64,000 nt of DNA from Rhizobium sp. RCAM05350 (GCA_024426085.1 CP087974.1:4506001-4570000); one strand, 5' to 3'. Numbered from the stretch's first letter, positions 48,790 to 61,867 are shown. Notes: generated by a model from the letters alone, not told the origin. Numbers and translations: made by a program.

Positions 48790-51260
48790 TCACACCCGCT
48801 CGACAAACCCGTCCAGTACGCGCTTTTGCCCCGCCCGGTCAAAGTCGATCGTCAGCTTGTTGCCCTCGATGCCGGCAATGTTGCCGTTGCCGAATTTGAT
48901 GTGGAACACCCGGTCGCCGACTGCGAATTTCGAGGGTTCGTCGATCTTTGACTTGGCGATCAACTCGCCGTCGATGGTGCGGGCCTTGGGGCCACTCTCG
49001 CCGTAGCCGATGCGCTCGATCGAGACGCCGGAGCGATTGCCCCAGTTGTCGCGGGTGGCGTCGGTCTTGTTGGCCTGAGCGCGTTTCCAGCCGGGGGTGG
49101 AATAGGAATTGGCGAACGGTTCCTGCTTGTCGAAACGCGACTGGCCGTAGCCGCCACGATTATAGCCGCCATAGGATTGTTCGGCCTCTGAGACTTCGAC
49201 ATGGGCGGTCGGCAGTTCGTCGAGGAAGCGCGAAGGCAGTGTCGATTGCCACAGGCCGTGGATACGGCGATTGGAAACGAACCAGATGTGGCAACGGCGC
49301 TTGGCACGGGTCAGGCCGACATAGGCAAGGCGGCGTTCTTCCTCCAGCCCCGCACGTCCGCCTTCGTCAAGCGCGCTGGTGCGGAAACAGGCCTTCCTCC
49401 CAGCCGGGCAGGAAGACGGTCTCGAATTCAAGGCCCTTGGCCGAATGCAGCGTCATGATCGACACGGCGTCGAGTTCGGCATTCTGCTCGACATCCATCA
49501 CCAGGGCGATGTGTTCGAGGAAGCCGCGCATGCTCTCGAACTGTTCCATCGAACGGATCAGTTCCTTCAGGTTTTCCAGCCGTCCGGGCGCTTCCCTTGG
49601 ATTTGTCGTTCTTCCACATGTCTGTATAGCCGGACTCTTCGAGGATGGCCTCGGCAAGCTCCGTATGCGGCGTGTTTTCAAGCAGGCCCTGCCAGCGCTG
49701 GAACATCGTCACGACGTCGAACAGCGATTTTCGCGGCTTGGCCTTCATCTCGTCGGTTTCGATGATGTCGGCGGATGCCGCCAGCATCGGGATGTCGCGC
49801 TTGCGGGCATAGTCGTGTAGGGCGCGCACGGTGGTGTCGCCAAGGCCGCGCTTCGGCGTGTTGACGATGCGCTCGAAGGCGAGGTCGTCGGCCGGCTGGC
49901 AGACGAGGCGGAAATAGGCGAGCGCATCGTGGATTTCGAGGCGCTCGTAGAAGCGCGGGCCGCCGATTACGCGGTAGTTGAGGCCGAGCGTGACGAAGCG
50001 GTCTTCGAACTCGCGCATCTGGAAGGAGGCGCGTACCAGGATCGCCATGTTGTTGAGCGGATGCTGGGTGCGCTGGAGCTGTTCGATCTCCTCGCCGACG
50101 GCGCGGGCTTCCTCTTCCAGATCCCAGGCGGCATGCACCTGCACCTTGTCGTCGTTGGGATCGACGCGATCGGTGAACAGCGTCTTGCCGAGGCGGCCTT
50201 CATTATGGGCGATGAGATGGCCGGCGGCACCGAGGATATGTTCGGTGGAGCGATAGTTGCGCTCGAGCTTGATTACCTTGGCGCCGGGAAAATCCTTCTC
50301 GAAGCGCAGGATGTTGTCGACCTCAGCACCGCGCCAGCCATAGATCGACTGGTCGTCGTCGCCGACGCAGCAGACGTTCTGCGGCACACCTTTCGGCCGC
50401 TGGGCGAGCAGCCGCAGCCACATGTACTGGGCGGTGTTGGTGTCCTGATATTCGTCGACGAGGATATAGCGGAACTTGTCGTGATACTCTCGCAGCACGT
50501 CCGGATTGGTCCGGAACATGCGGATCGGATGCAGCAGCAGGTCGCCGAAATCGCAAGCGTTGAGCGTCATCAACCGAGCCTGATAGGCGGCGTAGAGCTC
50601 GCGGCCCTTGCCATTGGCGAAAGCGCGGGCGTCGCCCTCGGGAATTTCGGCAGGCCCAAGGCCCTTGTTCTTCCAGCCGTCGATCATCTGGGCGAACTGC
50701 TTGGCCGGCCAGCGCTTGTCGTCGATGCCGTCGGCCTGGATCAGCTGCTTGACCAGGCGCACGACGTCGTCGGTGTCGAGGATGGTGAAGGAGGATTTCA
50801 GACCAACCAGTTCGGCATGTCGGCGCAAAAGCTTGACGCCGATCGAGTGGAACGTGCCCATCCACGGCATGCCTTCGACGGCGCCGCCGACGAGAACGCC
50901 GACGCGCTCCTTCATTTCGCGGGCCGCCTTGTTGGTGAAGGTGACGGCGAGGATCTGTGAGGGAAAAGCGCGTCCCGACGCGAGGATATGGGCGATGCGG
51001 GTGGTGAGCACGCGGGTCTTGCCGGTGCCGGCGCCGGCGAGCACCAGAACCGGGCCGTCGAGCGCTTCCACCGCTTCGCGCTGTTCCGGGTTAAGTCCGG
51101 AGAGATAGTCGGGCACACGGTGCTGATCACGGGCTGCCATGGCGCGCGCGGCGATGCCGCCAGCGGGCGCGGGCGGGGCCGGCTGCGGGCTTACGCCACG
51201 CTGCGGGCGCGGCGCCGGTTCCTCATCGAAGAAGGGAATATCGTCAAAACCATTGCTCAT
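48790..51260 (-). CDS. uvrD: UvrD/PcrA-type ATP-dependent DNA helicase (two frameshifts)
   Basis: A superfamily 1 3'-5' helicase of about 823 residues for excision and mismatch repair. Motifs: Q-motif LNPEQREAVEALDGPVLVLA, Walker A AGAGTGKTRVLTTRIA, Ia AVTFTNKAAREMKERV, II ILVDEYQDTN, III CCVGDDDQSIYGWRGAEVDN, IV LERNYRSTEHIL, V ...MTLHSAKGLEFETVFLPGWE and VI YVGLTRAKRRCHIWF. Frame changes at about 49600 and 49385. The C-terminal tail has the Gly/Tyr-rich SYGGYNRGGYGQSRF and a Tudor-like FAVGDRVFHIKFGNGNIAGI for RNA polymerase contact. ATG 51260 (MSNGFDDIPFF) is the chosen start. Confidence 0.94.
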
Positions 51261-51363
51261 GCGGCTCAATGTAGTGATTCGGAGCCGAAAGGCCAGAATT
51301 CCGTTCTGCTTTTATTCCAGAATGTCCAGCTTCCTTGTGGAGACAACCGCTTTTTGGCCGCGA

Positions 51364-51773
51364 TCAAGGTCGATGATCAGCATTGAAGACGGGATCGACG
51401 GGAAGCTGCAGGGCCGTCGCCAGCTGGTTGGTTTTGGCGGCAAGCGCGATGACGCGCAGGAGATCGGCATGCTGTTCGCCGGTCATGCCCTTGGCTCTGG
51501 CGGCAGCCGTATGCGAATGGGCGCAGTAGCCGCAGCCATTGGTGACGGAAACCGCGATGTAGAGCATTTCCTTCGTCAGCGGATCGAGCGCCGATGGCGT
51601 GGCCATCACGGCCTTCACCTCGGACCAGGTGTTTTCGAGCAGGTCGGCGTCGAAGGCGAGATAGTGCCACATATTGTTGATGAAGTCGGATTTGCGGGTA
51701 GCGCGGATATCGTCGAAGACGGCTTTCACACGAGGATTGGTCTCTGGGTCCTGATTTTTGCGATGGTGCTCAT
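51364..51773 (-). CDS. AhpD-like carboxymuconolactone decarboxylase family protein (frameshifted)
   Basis: A small antioxidant/peroxidase-fold protein of about 136 residues. The core has MWHYLAFDADLLENTWSEVK, LTKEMLYIAVSVTNGCGYCA and HSHTAAARAKGM, with the CxxC redox pair (CGYC) followed by His as in AhpD-type CMD proteins. The N-terminus MSTIAK joins QDPETNPRVKAVFDDIRATR after correcting one missing base in the A-run at about 51755. It is downstream of nothing obvious and divergent from the efflux operon. A peroxidase-related role is inferred from CxxCxxxH. Confidence 0.87.
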
Positions 51774-51981
51774 GGGGTCCTCCGATCGGCTGAGGCTATG
51801 GGTAGCAGAACGTCTTGTCGAGCGCCGGGAAGGGCTTGAGGATCCGAAAAGGGCTTTTGTTACAATTGCGTAATGATGGCATTCTGGCATTGCCTGCAAT
51901 GCAGCAAAAGGGATAGTTGCCGCAAGAACGGGGTTCGCGCGCCAGGGTGGCCGAAGCTCGCTTAATCAATTGGAGTCTTGC

Positions 51982-53203
51982 ATGCGGCTTTGGAAGCAGC
52001 TTTTGATCTGCCTGGTCATTCTTGCCGTCGGCCTTGGCGTCTGGGCTCGCTTCGTGCCGGGTGCTGGTGCGATGCTTGCGAAGGTTGGCGTGCCCGAGCA
52101 ATTGCTGGCCTATGTCGCAAAACCGGCGGATGCCGCCAAGCAAGGTGAAGCACAAGGGCAGGGCGGCCAAACCCAGGGCGGACGTGGTCAGGGGAGGCGG
52201 GGCGCCGCTCGTCGTCACGCAGCCTGCCGATACCGCTGTTGTCAACGACCGGTTGAATGCCATCGGTACCGGCGAGGCCATCCTGTCGGTCAGCGTAACG
52301 CCGCTTGCGACCGGCAACCTGACGGAAATCCTTGTGAAATCCGGCGATCGCATCGAAAAGGGACAGGTCATTGCCCGCCTGGACAGCGACGAGCAGAAGA
52401 TTGCCGCCGCCCAGGCAAAAGTGGCGCTGGACAGCGCCCGTGAAAAGGTCGAGCGCAACCGCAAGCTCGGCAATGCGGTCTCTGTCGCCATCCTGCGCGA
52501 AGCCGAATTTGCCATGCAGGCTGCAGAACTTGCGCTGCAGACCGCGGAGCTGGACCTGAAGCGCCGCGATATCGCGGCCCCGTCCGGCGGTATCGTCGGC
52601 ATCATCACCGCCCATCCGGGAGATTATGTCACCACCTCGACGCCGATCGCCGTGGTCGACGACCGATCGCGGATCCTCGTCGATTTCTGGGTTCCGGAGC
52701 GGTTTTCGACCAAGGTTTCGGTCGGCCAGGATATTTCCGCGACGGCTATCGCGCTGCCGACTTCGGAGCTTTCGGGCGTTATCGATGCCATCGATAACCG
52801 CGTCGATCAGGCCAGCCGGACGCTGAGGGTGCGGGCGCGGATCGACAATCCGGACGATACTTTAAGGGCGGGCATGTCGTTTTCCGTTTCCGTGCGCTTT
52901 CCTGGAGATCACTATCCGACGGTCAATCCGCTGGCCATCCAGTGGAGCGCCGATGGATCCTTTGTCTGGCGTATCGAAGGGGAAAAATCGCAGAAGGTTC
53001 CGGTCAAGATCATCCAGCGCAATTCCGACAAGGTCTTGGTCGATGCCGAACTGGCCAAGGGTGATGCGGTGGTGATCGAAGGCGTGCAGCGTCTGCGCGA
53101 CGGCGGCACTGTTCGGATCGCCGGAGAGCAGCGGCAGGAAAAACAGAAGCCACAGCAAGGTGATCAGGAGCAGAAGGTTTCCGAGGCGGAGGCTGCGAAA
53201 TGA
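51982..53203 (+). CDS. RND efflux membrane fusion protein, HlyD/AcrA-like (frameshifted)
   Basis: The periplasmic adaptor of an RND pump, about 407 residues. An N-terminal anchor (LLICLVILAVGLGVWARF) is followed by a Gly/Gln-rich linker in which the frame changes at about 52198. Then come the lipoyl/barrel-sandwich halves (TGNLTEILVKSGDRIEKGQV and DIAAPSGGIVGIITAHPGDY) flanking a helical hairpin (AAQAKVALDSAREKVERNRK), the beta-barrel and the membrane-proximal domain ending QEQKVSEAEAAK. The stop overlaps the ATG of the pump gene (ATGA), so they are coupled. Substrates are not predictable. Confidence 0.92.
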
Positions 53204-56200
53204 GCGGCGGTTCCGAACACAAGGGGCCGGCCGCACAGCCGGTTTTACGGCACTTTTTATCCGCCGGCCGATTTTCGCGCTGGTCGTCAATACGCTGATC
53301 ATCGTTGCGGGGCTTGCCGCGCTGAACGGCATCGAGATCCGTGAGCTGCCGCAAGTCGACCAGCCGGTAGTCTCGGTCAACACCCAGTTCGACGGCGCTT
53401 CGCCGGAAACGGTGGACCGCGAGCTCACCTCGGTGATCGAGGGGCTGTCTCGCGTGTACAGGGCATCAAGGACATTTCCTCGACCTCGCAATATGCGCAG
53501 AGCCGCGTCACGCTGCAGTTTTCGGATACGACCGATATCGGCCAGGCGTCCAACGATATCCGCGATGCGCTCGGGCGCATCACCAACCAGCTGCCCGATG
53601 ATGCCGACGAGCCGCGCATCGTCAAAGCCGATGCCGACAGCCAGCCGATTATGCGGCTGGCGCTGACGTCGGATACGCTGTCGATGGAAGACCTGACGCT
53701 GCTGGCGGAAAACGAGATCACCGACCGGCTGGCTGCCGTCGAGGGCGTCGCCGATGTGCAGATCAACGGCGACCAGGAAAAGATCTTCCGCATCGACATC
53801 AATCAGTCGAAACTTGCCAGCCGCGGTCTGACCGTCGCCAATTTGCGCACCGGACTTGCCAGTGCATCGATGGATGTGCCGGCGGGATCGCTGACCAGCG
53901 CCGACCAGGACATTTCGGTGCGTGCCACCGCCGATTTGCAGACGCCGGAACAATTTGAAAACCTGATCCTCGGCAACAATGTCCGCCTCGGCGATATCGC
54001 CACGGTGACGCTCGGCCCGGATATCGGCACATCGTCGCTGCGCTCGGACGGCCGGCAGGGCATCGGTCTCGGTATCATCCGCCAGGCGCAGTCGAACACG
54101 CTCGATATTTCCGAGGGCGTGAAGAAGGCCGTGACGACCATCGCGGAAATCCTGCCGCAGGGAACGCAGATCAAGGTCACCAGCGATGACGCGGTGTTCA
54201 TTGAAGGCGCGATCCACGAGGTGGAGATTGCGCTGGTTGCTTCCGTGCTGATCGTCACCCTGGTCATCTACATGTTCCTGCTCGACTGGCGGGCAACGCT
54301 CATTCCGACCCTGACCATGCCGATCGCGCTGATCGGGACCTGTGCTGCGATCTACATGGCCGGCTTCTCGATCAATATCCTGACGCTCCTGGCAATCGTT
54401 CTGGCAACGGGGCTGGTGGTGGACGATGCGATCGTGGTCCTGGAAAACATCGTGCGACGACGCGGCGAGGGCATGGGGCCGCGCGCTGCTGCCGTGCTCG
54501 GCACGCTTGAAGTGTTTTTCGCGGTCATTGCCACCACGGCCACGCTTGCCGCCGTCTTCGTACCGCTGTCGTTCCTGCCGGGGCAGACCGGCGGGCTGTT
54601 CCATGAGTTCGGCTTCGTGCTGGCCTTCGCCATTCTGCTCTCCGCCTTTGTATCGCTGACACTGTGCCCGATGCTGGCTTCGCGCATGCTCAAGCCCCAT
54701 AGCGAAAACCACGGCCATACCGGTTTCATGGGCCGGATCGGCGCTTTCGCCGCCGCGTTTTACAAGCGGACGCTGCGGGCCTGCCTCAATTCGCCGCTGA
54801 TCGTCTTCATGGTCGCCATCATGGTGACGGCTGCCGGCGCCGGTGCTTTCACGCTGTTGAAATCGGAGCTGACGCCAACCGAGGACCGTTCTCGCATCAT
54901 GGTGCGGGTGCAGGCGCCACAGGGCGTTTCGCTGGAATACACGCAGGCGCAGATGCGCCGGGTCGAGGATGGCCTGAAGCCGCTGGTCGACAATGGCGAG
55001 ATTGCCAATGTCTTCTCGGTGTCGGGCCAGGGCGGCTCGGTCAATACGGGCTTCATGGTGCTGACGCTGGCGCCCTGGAGCGACCGCGACCGCACCCAGC
55101 AGCAGATTTCGGCCGATATCACCAAGATCACGGCGAATATTCCCTCGATCCGTGCCTTTCCGATCCAGCCGAACAGCCTCGGCATTCGCGGCGCTGGCAA
55201 CGGCCTGCAGGTGGCGTTGGTTGGCAACGACTATGCGAAACTGGGTGATGCCGCCTCAAAGCTGGTGCGGCAGATGGAAGACAGCGGCCGGTTCGAGAAC
55301 GTCCGGCTGAACTATGAGGCCAACCAGGCGCAGCTTTCCGTGACGATCGACCGCGAACGGGCATCCGATCTCGGTATCGACATCGTCGGCCTGTCGTCGG
55401 CGCTGCAGGCCATGCTCGATGGCAACAGCGTGCTCGACGTCTATGTCGAGGGTGAATCCTATCCGGTCAAATTGTTGTCTACGACCAATCCGGTCAATGA
55501 TCCGACCGACCTGCAGAACATTTTTCTGAAGACCGGCGACGGCAAGATCGTGCCGATGTCGACAATTGCCTCGGTCGAGGAAAGGGCGGTTGCGCCGCAA
55601 TTGTCGTGGAATCGCAGCTGCGCTCAGTCTCCCTTTCGGCGGGACTGATTTCCGGTATTGCGCTCGGCGATGCGCTGAGCATGGTGGAGCAGATGGCCGG
55701 ACCGCTTCTGCCGCCGGGATCGCGTGTGGTGCCGCTGGCAGAAGCCGCGACGCTGGACGAGAATGCCAACGGCATGTTCGTCACTTTCGGTTTTGCCCTC
55801 GTTATCATTTTCCTGGTGCTGGCCGCGCAGTTCGAAAGTCTGATCAGCGGCCTGATCATCATGTCGACCGTGCCGCTCGGGCTGGCCTGCGCCGTGTTTG
55901 CCATGCTTTTGACCGGCAATACGCTCAACATCTACAGCCAGATCGGGCTGGTGCTTCTGGTCGGCATTATGGCGAAGAACGGCATTCTGATCGTCGAATT
56001 CGCCAATCAGTTGCGCGATCGTGGCGAGGACTTGCGCTCGGCGATCGAGAACACGTCGAATATTCGCCTACGGCCGGTGATGATGACGATGATCGCCACC
56101 ATCGTCGGGGCGGTGCCGCTGGTGCTGGCAAGTGGCGCAGGTGCCGAAGCCCGCGTGGCGCTCGGCTGGGTACTGGTCGGCGGCCTCGGGCTTGCCACGA

Positions 56201-56337
56201 TCGTCACACTCTATCTGACGCCCGTCGCCTACCTTGTCATTGCCCGCTTCACCAAGCCGCATGTCGACGAAGAGCGGCGGCTGCAGCGTGAAATGCAGCA
56301 TGCTGAAACGCTGCAACTGGCGGAAGCCGCCGAGTAA
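53200..56337 (+). CDS. RND efflux permease (three frameshifts)
   Basis: An AcrB/MexB-superfamily inner-membrane antiporter of about 1045 residues. The first helix is LFIRRPIFALVVNTLIIVAG, reached after a frame change at about 53235; a second change is near 53465 and a third near 55608. Proton-relay motif D is TGLVVDDAIVVLENIVRRRG (the Asp-Asp pair in helix 4); SFLPGQTGGLFHEFGFVLAF, then the second half with AAQFESLISGLIIMSTVPLG and LLVGIMAKNGILIVEFANQL (helix 10 Lys). The short C-terminus is typical of multidrug/solvent RND pumps without a linked outer-membrane channel. No tolC-like gene or regulator is adjacent. Confidence 0.93.
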
Positions 56338-56568
56338 TCAGACCGGCGACGGATTCGCGTTCGCCGCCGCATGCTTCTCCTCCTCCTCCCCCCTGATCAC
56401 TTGCAGGTTATTTCTCCCCTGTGTCCGGACTGTCTCACTTTGTCGCAATTCTTTGCTAAACCCATCACTTGCCGGATGAGGTTCTGGACAAAGTGATTCC
56501 GATTTGCACAGTAGAGCGTTGAAATCTAAGAATTTCCACGACACTGGACGGAGGTTCGGGGGAGAGGC

Positions 56569-57978
56569 ATGGCACTGAAGGCGATCAAGGCGGGCATCCG
56601 CAACGAAACCGGCATAGAAGCAGCTTTGGCGCTGATGAGCGAGCGGTTCGGCGATCGATTCCAGACCGGCGAGGCCATTCGCACCCAGCATGCTCATACG
56701 ACCACCTATATTCCGGCGCAGCTGCCCGACGGCGTCGTTTTTCCGGAGAGTTCAGCCGAGGTCGAGGCGATCGTTTCCATCGCCAGCGAACACGGTGCCC
56801 CGTTGATCGCGTTCGGCACCGGTTCGTCGCTTGAGGGGCACGTCAATGCGCCGCATGGCGGCATCAGCGTCGATATGAGCCGGATGGACAAGGTGCTCGA
56901 AGTCAATGCCAGCGATTTTGACTGCACGGTCCAGCCGGGGATCACCCGGGAGGCGTTGAACATCTATCTGCGCGACACCGGCCTGTTCTTTCCGATCGAT
57001 CCCGGCGCCAACGCCTCGATCGGCGGCATGGCATCCACGCGTGCATCCGGCACCAATGCGGTGCGCTACGGCACGATGAAGGACAATGTGCTGGCGGTGA
57101 CGGCGGTGACGGCAGGGGGCAAGGAAATCCGTACCGCGCACCGCGCCAAGAAGTCATCGGCCGGTTACGATCTCACCCGCCTGTTCGTCGGCGCGGAAGG
57201 CACGCTCGGCATTCTGACCTCGATCACGCTGAAACTGCAGGGCATTCCTGAACTGATTGCCGGCGGCGTCTGTTCGTTTCCGTCGGTCGGCGACGCCTGC
57301 AATACGGTGATCCTGACCATCCAGTCGGGCATTCCGGTGGCGCGCATCGAGCTGCTCGACGCCTTGCAGATGAAGGCGAGCAACGCCTATTCTGGGCTGA
57401 CCTTTCCGGAGGCGCCGACATTGTTTGTCGAGTTTCATGGCAATGCCGAGAGCGTTGCATTGCAGTCGAAGCAGTTTGCCGAAATTGCCGCGGAGTTCGG
57501 CAGTTCAGAATTCAAGTGGACCGCCAATACTGAGGAGCGTAACGCCTTGTGGAAGGCGCGGCACAATGCCTATTGGGCGCAGAAGAGCCTGGCGCCGAGC
57601 CTCGCCATTCTGTCCACCGATGTTTGCGTGCCGATCTCGCGGCTTGCCGATTGTGTCGAGGCGACGCATGAGGATATTGCCGCACACGGGCTGATCGCGC
57701 CGATCGTCGGCCATGCGGGCGACGGCAATTTCCATGTCGGCCTGCTGTTTGACGACAAGGACGATGCCGATATTGGCAAGGCTGAGGCTTTTGTGGCGCG
57801 GCTGAACGCGCGGGCGCTGGCCATGGATGGCACCTGCACCGGCGAGCACGGTATCGGCCAGGGCAAGATGCCGTTTCTTGAGGATGAGCTCGGCGATGCG
57901 CTGGATTTGATGCGGCAGGTGAAGCTGGCGCTCGATCCCGGCAATATCTTCAATCCCGGCAAGATTTTTGCCATGTGA
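56569..57978 (+). CDS. FAD-binding oxidoreductase, D-lactate dehydrogenase (cytochrome) type
   Basis: A vanillyl-alcohol-oxidase-family flavoprotein of 469 residues. The PCMH FAD domain shows PDGVVFPESSAEVEAIVSIA, PLIAFGTGSSLEGHVNAPHG and PGANASIGGMASTRASGTNA; FVGAEGTLGILTSITLKLQG closes it. The C-terminal domain has the metal-site motif VGHAGDGNFHVGLLF and TCTGEHGIGQGKM (paired His residues) ending DPGNIFNPGKIFAM. This fits Dld/GlcD-like dehydrogenases that pass electrons from D-lactate or glycolate to cytochrome c or quinone. The frame is intact; GGAGGTTCGGGGGAGAGGC precedes the ATG. Confidence 0.93.
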   Translation: MALKAIKAGIRNETGIEAALALMSERFGDRFQTGEAIRTQHAHTTTYIPAQLPDGVVFPESSAEVEAIVSIASEHGAPLIAFGTGSSLEGHVNAPHGGISVDMSRMDKVLEVNASDFDCTVQPGITREALNIYLRDTGLFFPIDPGANASIGGMASTRASGTNAVRYGTMKDNVLAVTAVTAGGKEIRTAHRAKKSSAGYDLTRLFVGAEGTLGILTSITLKLQGIPELIAGGVCSFPSVGDACNTVILTIQSGIPVARIELLDALQMKASNAYSGLTFPEAPTLFVEFHGNAESVALQSKQFAEIAAEFGSSEFKWTANTEERNALWKARHNAYWAQKSLAPSLAILSTDVCVPISRLADCVEATHEDIAAHGLIAPIVGHAGDGNFHVGLLFDDKDDADIGKAEAFVARLNARALAMDGTCTGEHGIGQGKMPFLEDELGDALDLMRQVKLALDPGNIFNPGKIFAM

Positions 57979-58068
57979 AAACGATGCACGGGTGTTAAGG
58001 AGTGGTAGACGCCGCCAAGAGCGTTATCTTGCGCGGTCAAAAGGATAGGGCTTTCAACTGGTGCTTTC

Positions 58069-61000
58069 ATGAATTCTGGTTTTTGTCGGTGGTCTTCTGG
58101 TCGTGGCACTGTTTGCCGCGCTGATTGCGCCACTGTTCGTGGACTGGACGAATTTCCGTAAGGATTTCGAGCGTGAGGCCAGCCGGATCATGGGCAAGCC
58201 GGTGGTTGTTCACGGTAGCGTCGATGCCCGCCTGATCCCGTTTCCCTCGGTGACGCTCAATGACGTGCGTGTCGGCCAGTCCGAGACAGGCGAGCCGCTG
58301 ATCCAGGTCGCGCATTTTTCGATGGATGCCGAGCTTGCGCCGTTCCTGTCCGGTGAAGCGCTGATCTTCGACATGCGGCTGGAGTCTCCGAAGGCGAAGA
58401 TCCGGCTTTTGCCGGATGGCACGCTCGATTGGGCACGCGGCCGCAAGGCTTCCATACCGGCGAAGACCGTGATCCTCGAAAATGTCGCCATCACTGGAGG
58501 TCAGATCGATTTCATCGACGAGCAGACGGGCCGTACCCGTCGGGTCACCGGGCTGGAGGCCGACCTTTCGGCCCGGTCGCTTGCCGGACCCTGGAAGATG
58601 GAAGGGCGCGCGGCACTGGATGGCGAGGCCGGCAGCTTCGCCTTTTCCAGCAGCCAGGCCGATGAAACTGGCACGCTTAGCCTGAGATCGCGGCTGACAC
58701 CCGACAAGCGCCCCTTCGGTGTCGAACTTGACGGCGACCTGAAGATCGTCGATTTCAAGCCGGTCTATCAGGGCAAGTTCACCTTGACGGAAAACAAGCC
58801 GGCAGAGGCGCAGAAGACGCAGGACAAATCGGCCGCTTTGCGGGTGACGGGCGGTTTCGAGCTGACCAATGAACGCATTCGTGTTCCTGATTACCGGCTC
58901 GAGATCGGCCCCAAGGACGACCCTTATCTGGTGACAGGCGAGGCGACGCTCGATACCGGCAAGGAACAGGAGTTTCTGCTTTTGGCCGATGGCCAGCAGA
59001 TCGACGTCAGCCGCATCGGCAATGCCGGCGAGGCTGGCAAGACCGGTCGCGACCCCGCTACTTCGGTGCGTCAACGGCTTGCGGCGATCATGGCGATCGC
59101 AGCTGACATACCGATCCCGCAGGTTCCCGGCCGCGCGAGCCTGAAGCTACCGGCAATCGTCATCGGCGATACGACCGTACGCGACGTCCGCCTCGATTTG
59201 CGGCCCGACGGGGCGGGCTGGATGGTCGACAATGCTGTCGCTCAACTGCCCGGGCGCACGCAGTTCGAGGCCAAGGGAAGGCTGCAACTGAGCGGGGTGC
59301 GCGCTTTTCGCGGCGAGATGCTCGTTGCGTCCAATCAGCCGTCGGGTCTGGCGACCTGGCTTGCAGGTTCGGTCGATCCGGCAATCCGCAAGTTGAAGAC
59401 CGCCGGGTTTTCGGCGACGGTAAACCTGACGGATACGTTGCAGCAGTTCGAGCGACTGGAGGTAGCCGCGGGGCCTGCCGTACTGCGTGGCCGGATCGAG
59501 CGGCAGGCACTCGACGGCGTGCCGCCCAACCTGTCGCTGCAACTGCGTGGCAACAGCATCGATCTCGAAGCCTTGCAGGCGCTGGCCGGCCTGGTGGCCG
59601 GCGACGCATCCACTGCGACGCTCCTCTCTCATACAATCGCTGCGGACCTTTCGGCGGAGAAATTCTCCGCTTTCGACGAGGATGCCAACGATGTTCAGCT
59701 GGTGGCCACGCTGAAGAATGGCCAGCTACAGGCTGAACGCGTATCGATCGGCAATATCGCCGGCACGCAGCTTGCCTTGTCGGGGCGGATGAGCGGCGAA
59801 ATGACCGCGCCGGTGATTTCGGCTAAGATGAAGCTCGCATCTCCGGACCTTACCCCTTTTCTTAAGATGATCGAACGTCATGCCGCCGCGCATCCGGCGC
59901 TGGAACGCCTGGTGAAGAGTGGCCCCTATTACAGCAATGCGGCACTGGACCTGACGCTGTCTGCCGGCAGTCAGGACGGCAAGGCGCCGGTAACGTTCGG
60001 TATTATCGGGTCTGCCAATGGCACCAAGATCGCCGCGAATTATCAGGCGCCTGATATCGCGCAGGCCCTTGCCGGCCAAGGCATCCTGCTCGAAGCGACG
60101 ATGGAGAACCCCTCGACGCCGGTTCTGCTCGGCCAGATCGGTTTTGATCCGCTGCCGTTCGATGCGGATGAAAATGCCATCCTGTCGGTAAAGCTTCAGG
60201 GCACCGACGGCCAGAAGGCGAATGCCGGCCTGACGTTCACGACAGCGCGGACGGCTCTTTCGGCAAACGGCGACATCGATCTTTCGCGTGATAATTTTCT
60301 GTCCGGTCAATCGAAGATTTCGCTGGAAAGCCAGGATTTCGAACCGTTCCTGCTGCTGCAGGGGATCGGCCTGCCGCAGATGGGGACCGGCCTGCCGCTG
60401 GCGCTGAAGGCGGATATAAAGACGACGGCCGATGCGGTGACCCTTTCGGCGATAGAGGGCAAGGCGGACGGCAACGCATTTTCCGGTGCCTTTGCGGTCG
60501 ATCGGAAAACGCCGGGCAAGGCAACCGGCCAGATTGCGCTCGACGCTCTTGATCTGGCCTGGATCGGCGAGGGGATACTGGGCGCCGTGCAGGACGCGGC
60601 AAGCGGCGAGCTGTCTGCTTTGCCCGTGGTCCAGCCGGCTTGGAGCGGGCTTGATGTGGCTGTCGATGTTTCCTCAAAGAGGTTCTGGCCCGGCGTCTAC
60701 GGCGCTGTTTCCGACATGTCCGGCAAGCTCGCCTGGAAGGGCGATCAGATTTCGATCGACACGATTGCTGGCGGCTGGCTGGGTGGAAAGATCGAAGGAC
60801 GCCTGCTGCTCGGGAATGGCGATGGCTCCGGCTTCTTTCAGGCGCGGCTCGACCTCAAGGATGGCGATCTTGCCGCAGCGGTTTGGAAGACCGCCGGCGC
60901 AGCTGTGGCGGAAGGAAAAATTGACCTGACGCTTGCCGTCGAGGCATCCGGCAAGACGGCACGGGCCATGGCAGAATCTGCAAGCGGCTCGGGCACGGCA

Positions 61001-61867
61001 ACGCTGCGCGACACGATCGTGCATGGCCTCAACAGCGCCGTGCTGCCAGATATCCTGGCGGCTGCGGATCGGATCGAAGGCGATATCACCCCGGATTCGG
61101 TCAAGCCGCTGGCCGAGAAGGTTGTGCTGTCCGGGCAGACGGTTCTTGGAGGCGTAACGGTGCCGTTCAACATTGCGGGTGGCACGTTGCGGGCCCAGAA
61201 CGTCACCGCAGGCGACGCGGCCGCGGGGCTGTCCGGGAACCTGGAAATCAGCTTTCCGGACGAGCGGATGAATGCCGGTGTCGCGGTCGACTTCCGTCCG
61301 GGGAGGAAGCACTCACTGGCGCAGAGGCGCAGGTGAACCTTGATTATGCCGGGCTGCTGCAATCGCCGGGCCTGACCTTTGACGCCACCGACCTGTCGAA
61401 TTTCCTGTCGCTCAGGGCTTTCGAGCGCGAACGCCGCCGCGTCGAGACATTGCAGGCCAATGTGCTTGAAAAGCAGAGGCTGCGCCGCGAAGTGGCGCTA
61501 TACAAGGCCAATGCCGTGGAGCGCGAGGCGGAACGCCTGCGGGCTGCGGAAGAACTACGTCGGCGCGAGCTGGCCGCCAAGGAGGCCGCCCGGCAAAAGG
61601 CCGAGGCTGACGCTCAAGCGCTGGTTGAAAAGAGGGCAGCCCAGGAAGCTGCGGCAGCCAAGGCCGCAGCAGAGGCCGCGAAAAGCCGAAGAACAGAAAA
61701 GCCAGACCCTGTTGCCGTTCGATCCGACCGGCGGTGTGATACGGGGCGAGGAACTCGGTGCCCCGCAGGGAGGCACCACACAACAACCTGCCGACCAACA
61801 GCCGGTCATCCAGGCTCCGCAGCAAGGGCTTAATTTTGAAGCATTGCCAGGTGTCCTCCCACAGTAA
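58069..61867 (+). CDS. Giant AsmA-family protein (frameshifted)
   Basis: A protein of about 1265 residues with an N-terminal anchor (VGGLLVVALFAALIAPLFVD) and the AsmA N-terminal domain DWTNFRKDFEREASRIMGKP, VVVHGSVDARLIPFPSVTLN and FDMRLESPKAKIRLLPDGTL. A very long repetitive beta-strand region follows, then the AsmA C-terminal domain (LTLAVEASGKTARAMAESAS-GSGTATLRDTIVHGLNSAVL). After frame changes at about 61310 and 61682 it ends with an Arg/Glu/Ala coiled coil (KANAVEREAERLRAAEELRR) and a Gln/Pro tail. A start at ATG 58069 needs a small frame correction; GTG at 58060 would need a stop codon read as Arg. AsmA-like proteins bridge the periplasm and help phospholipid transport to the outer membrane. 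Confidence 0.87.
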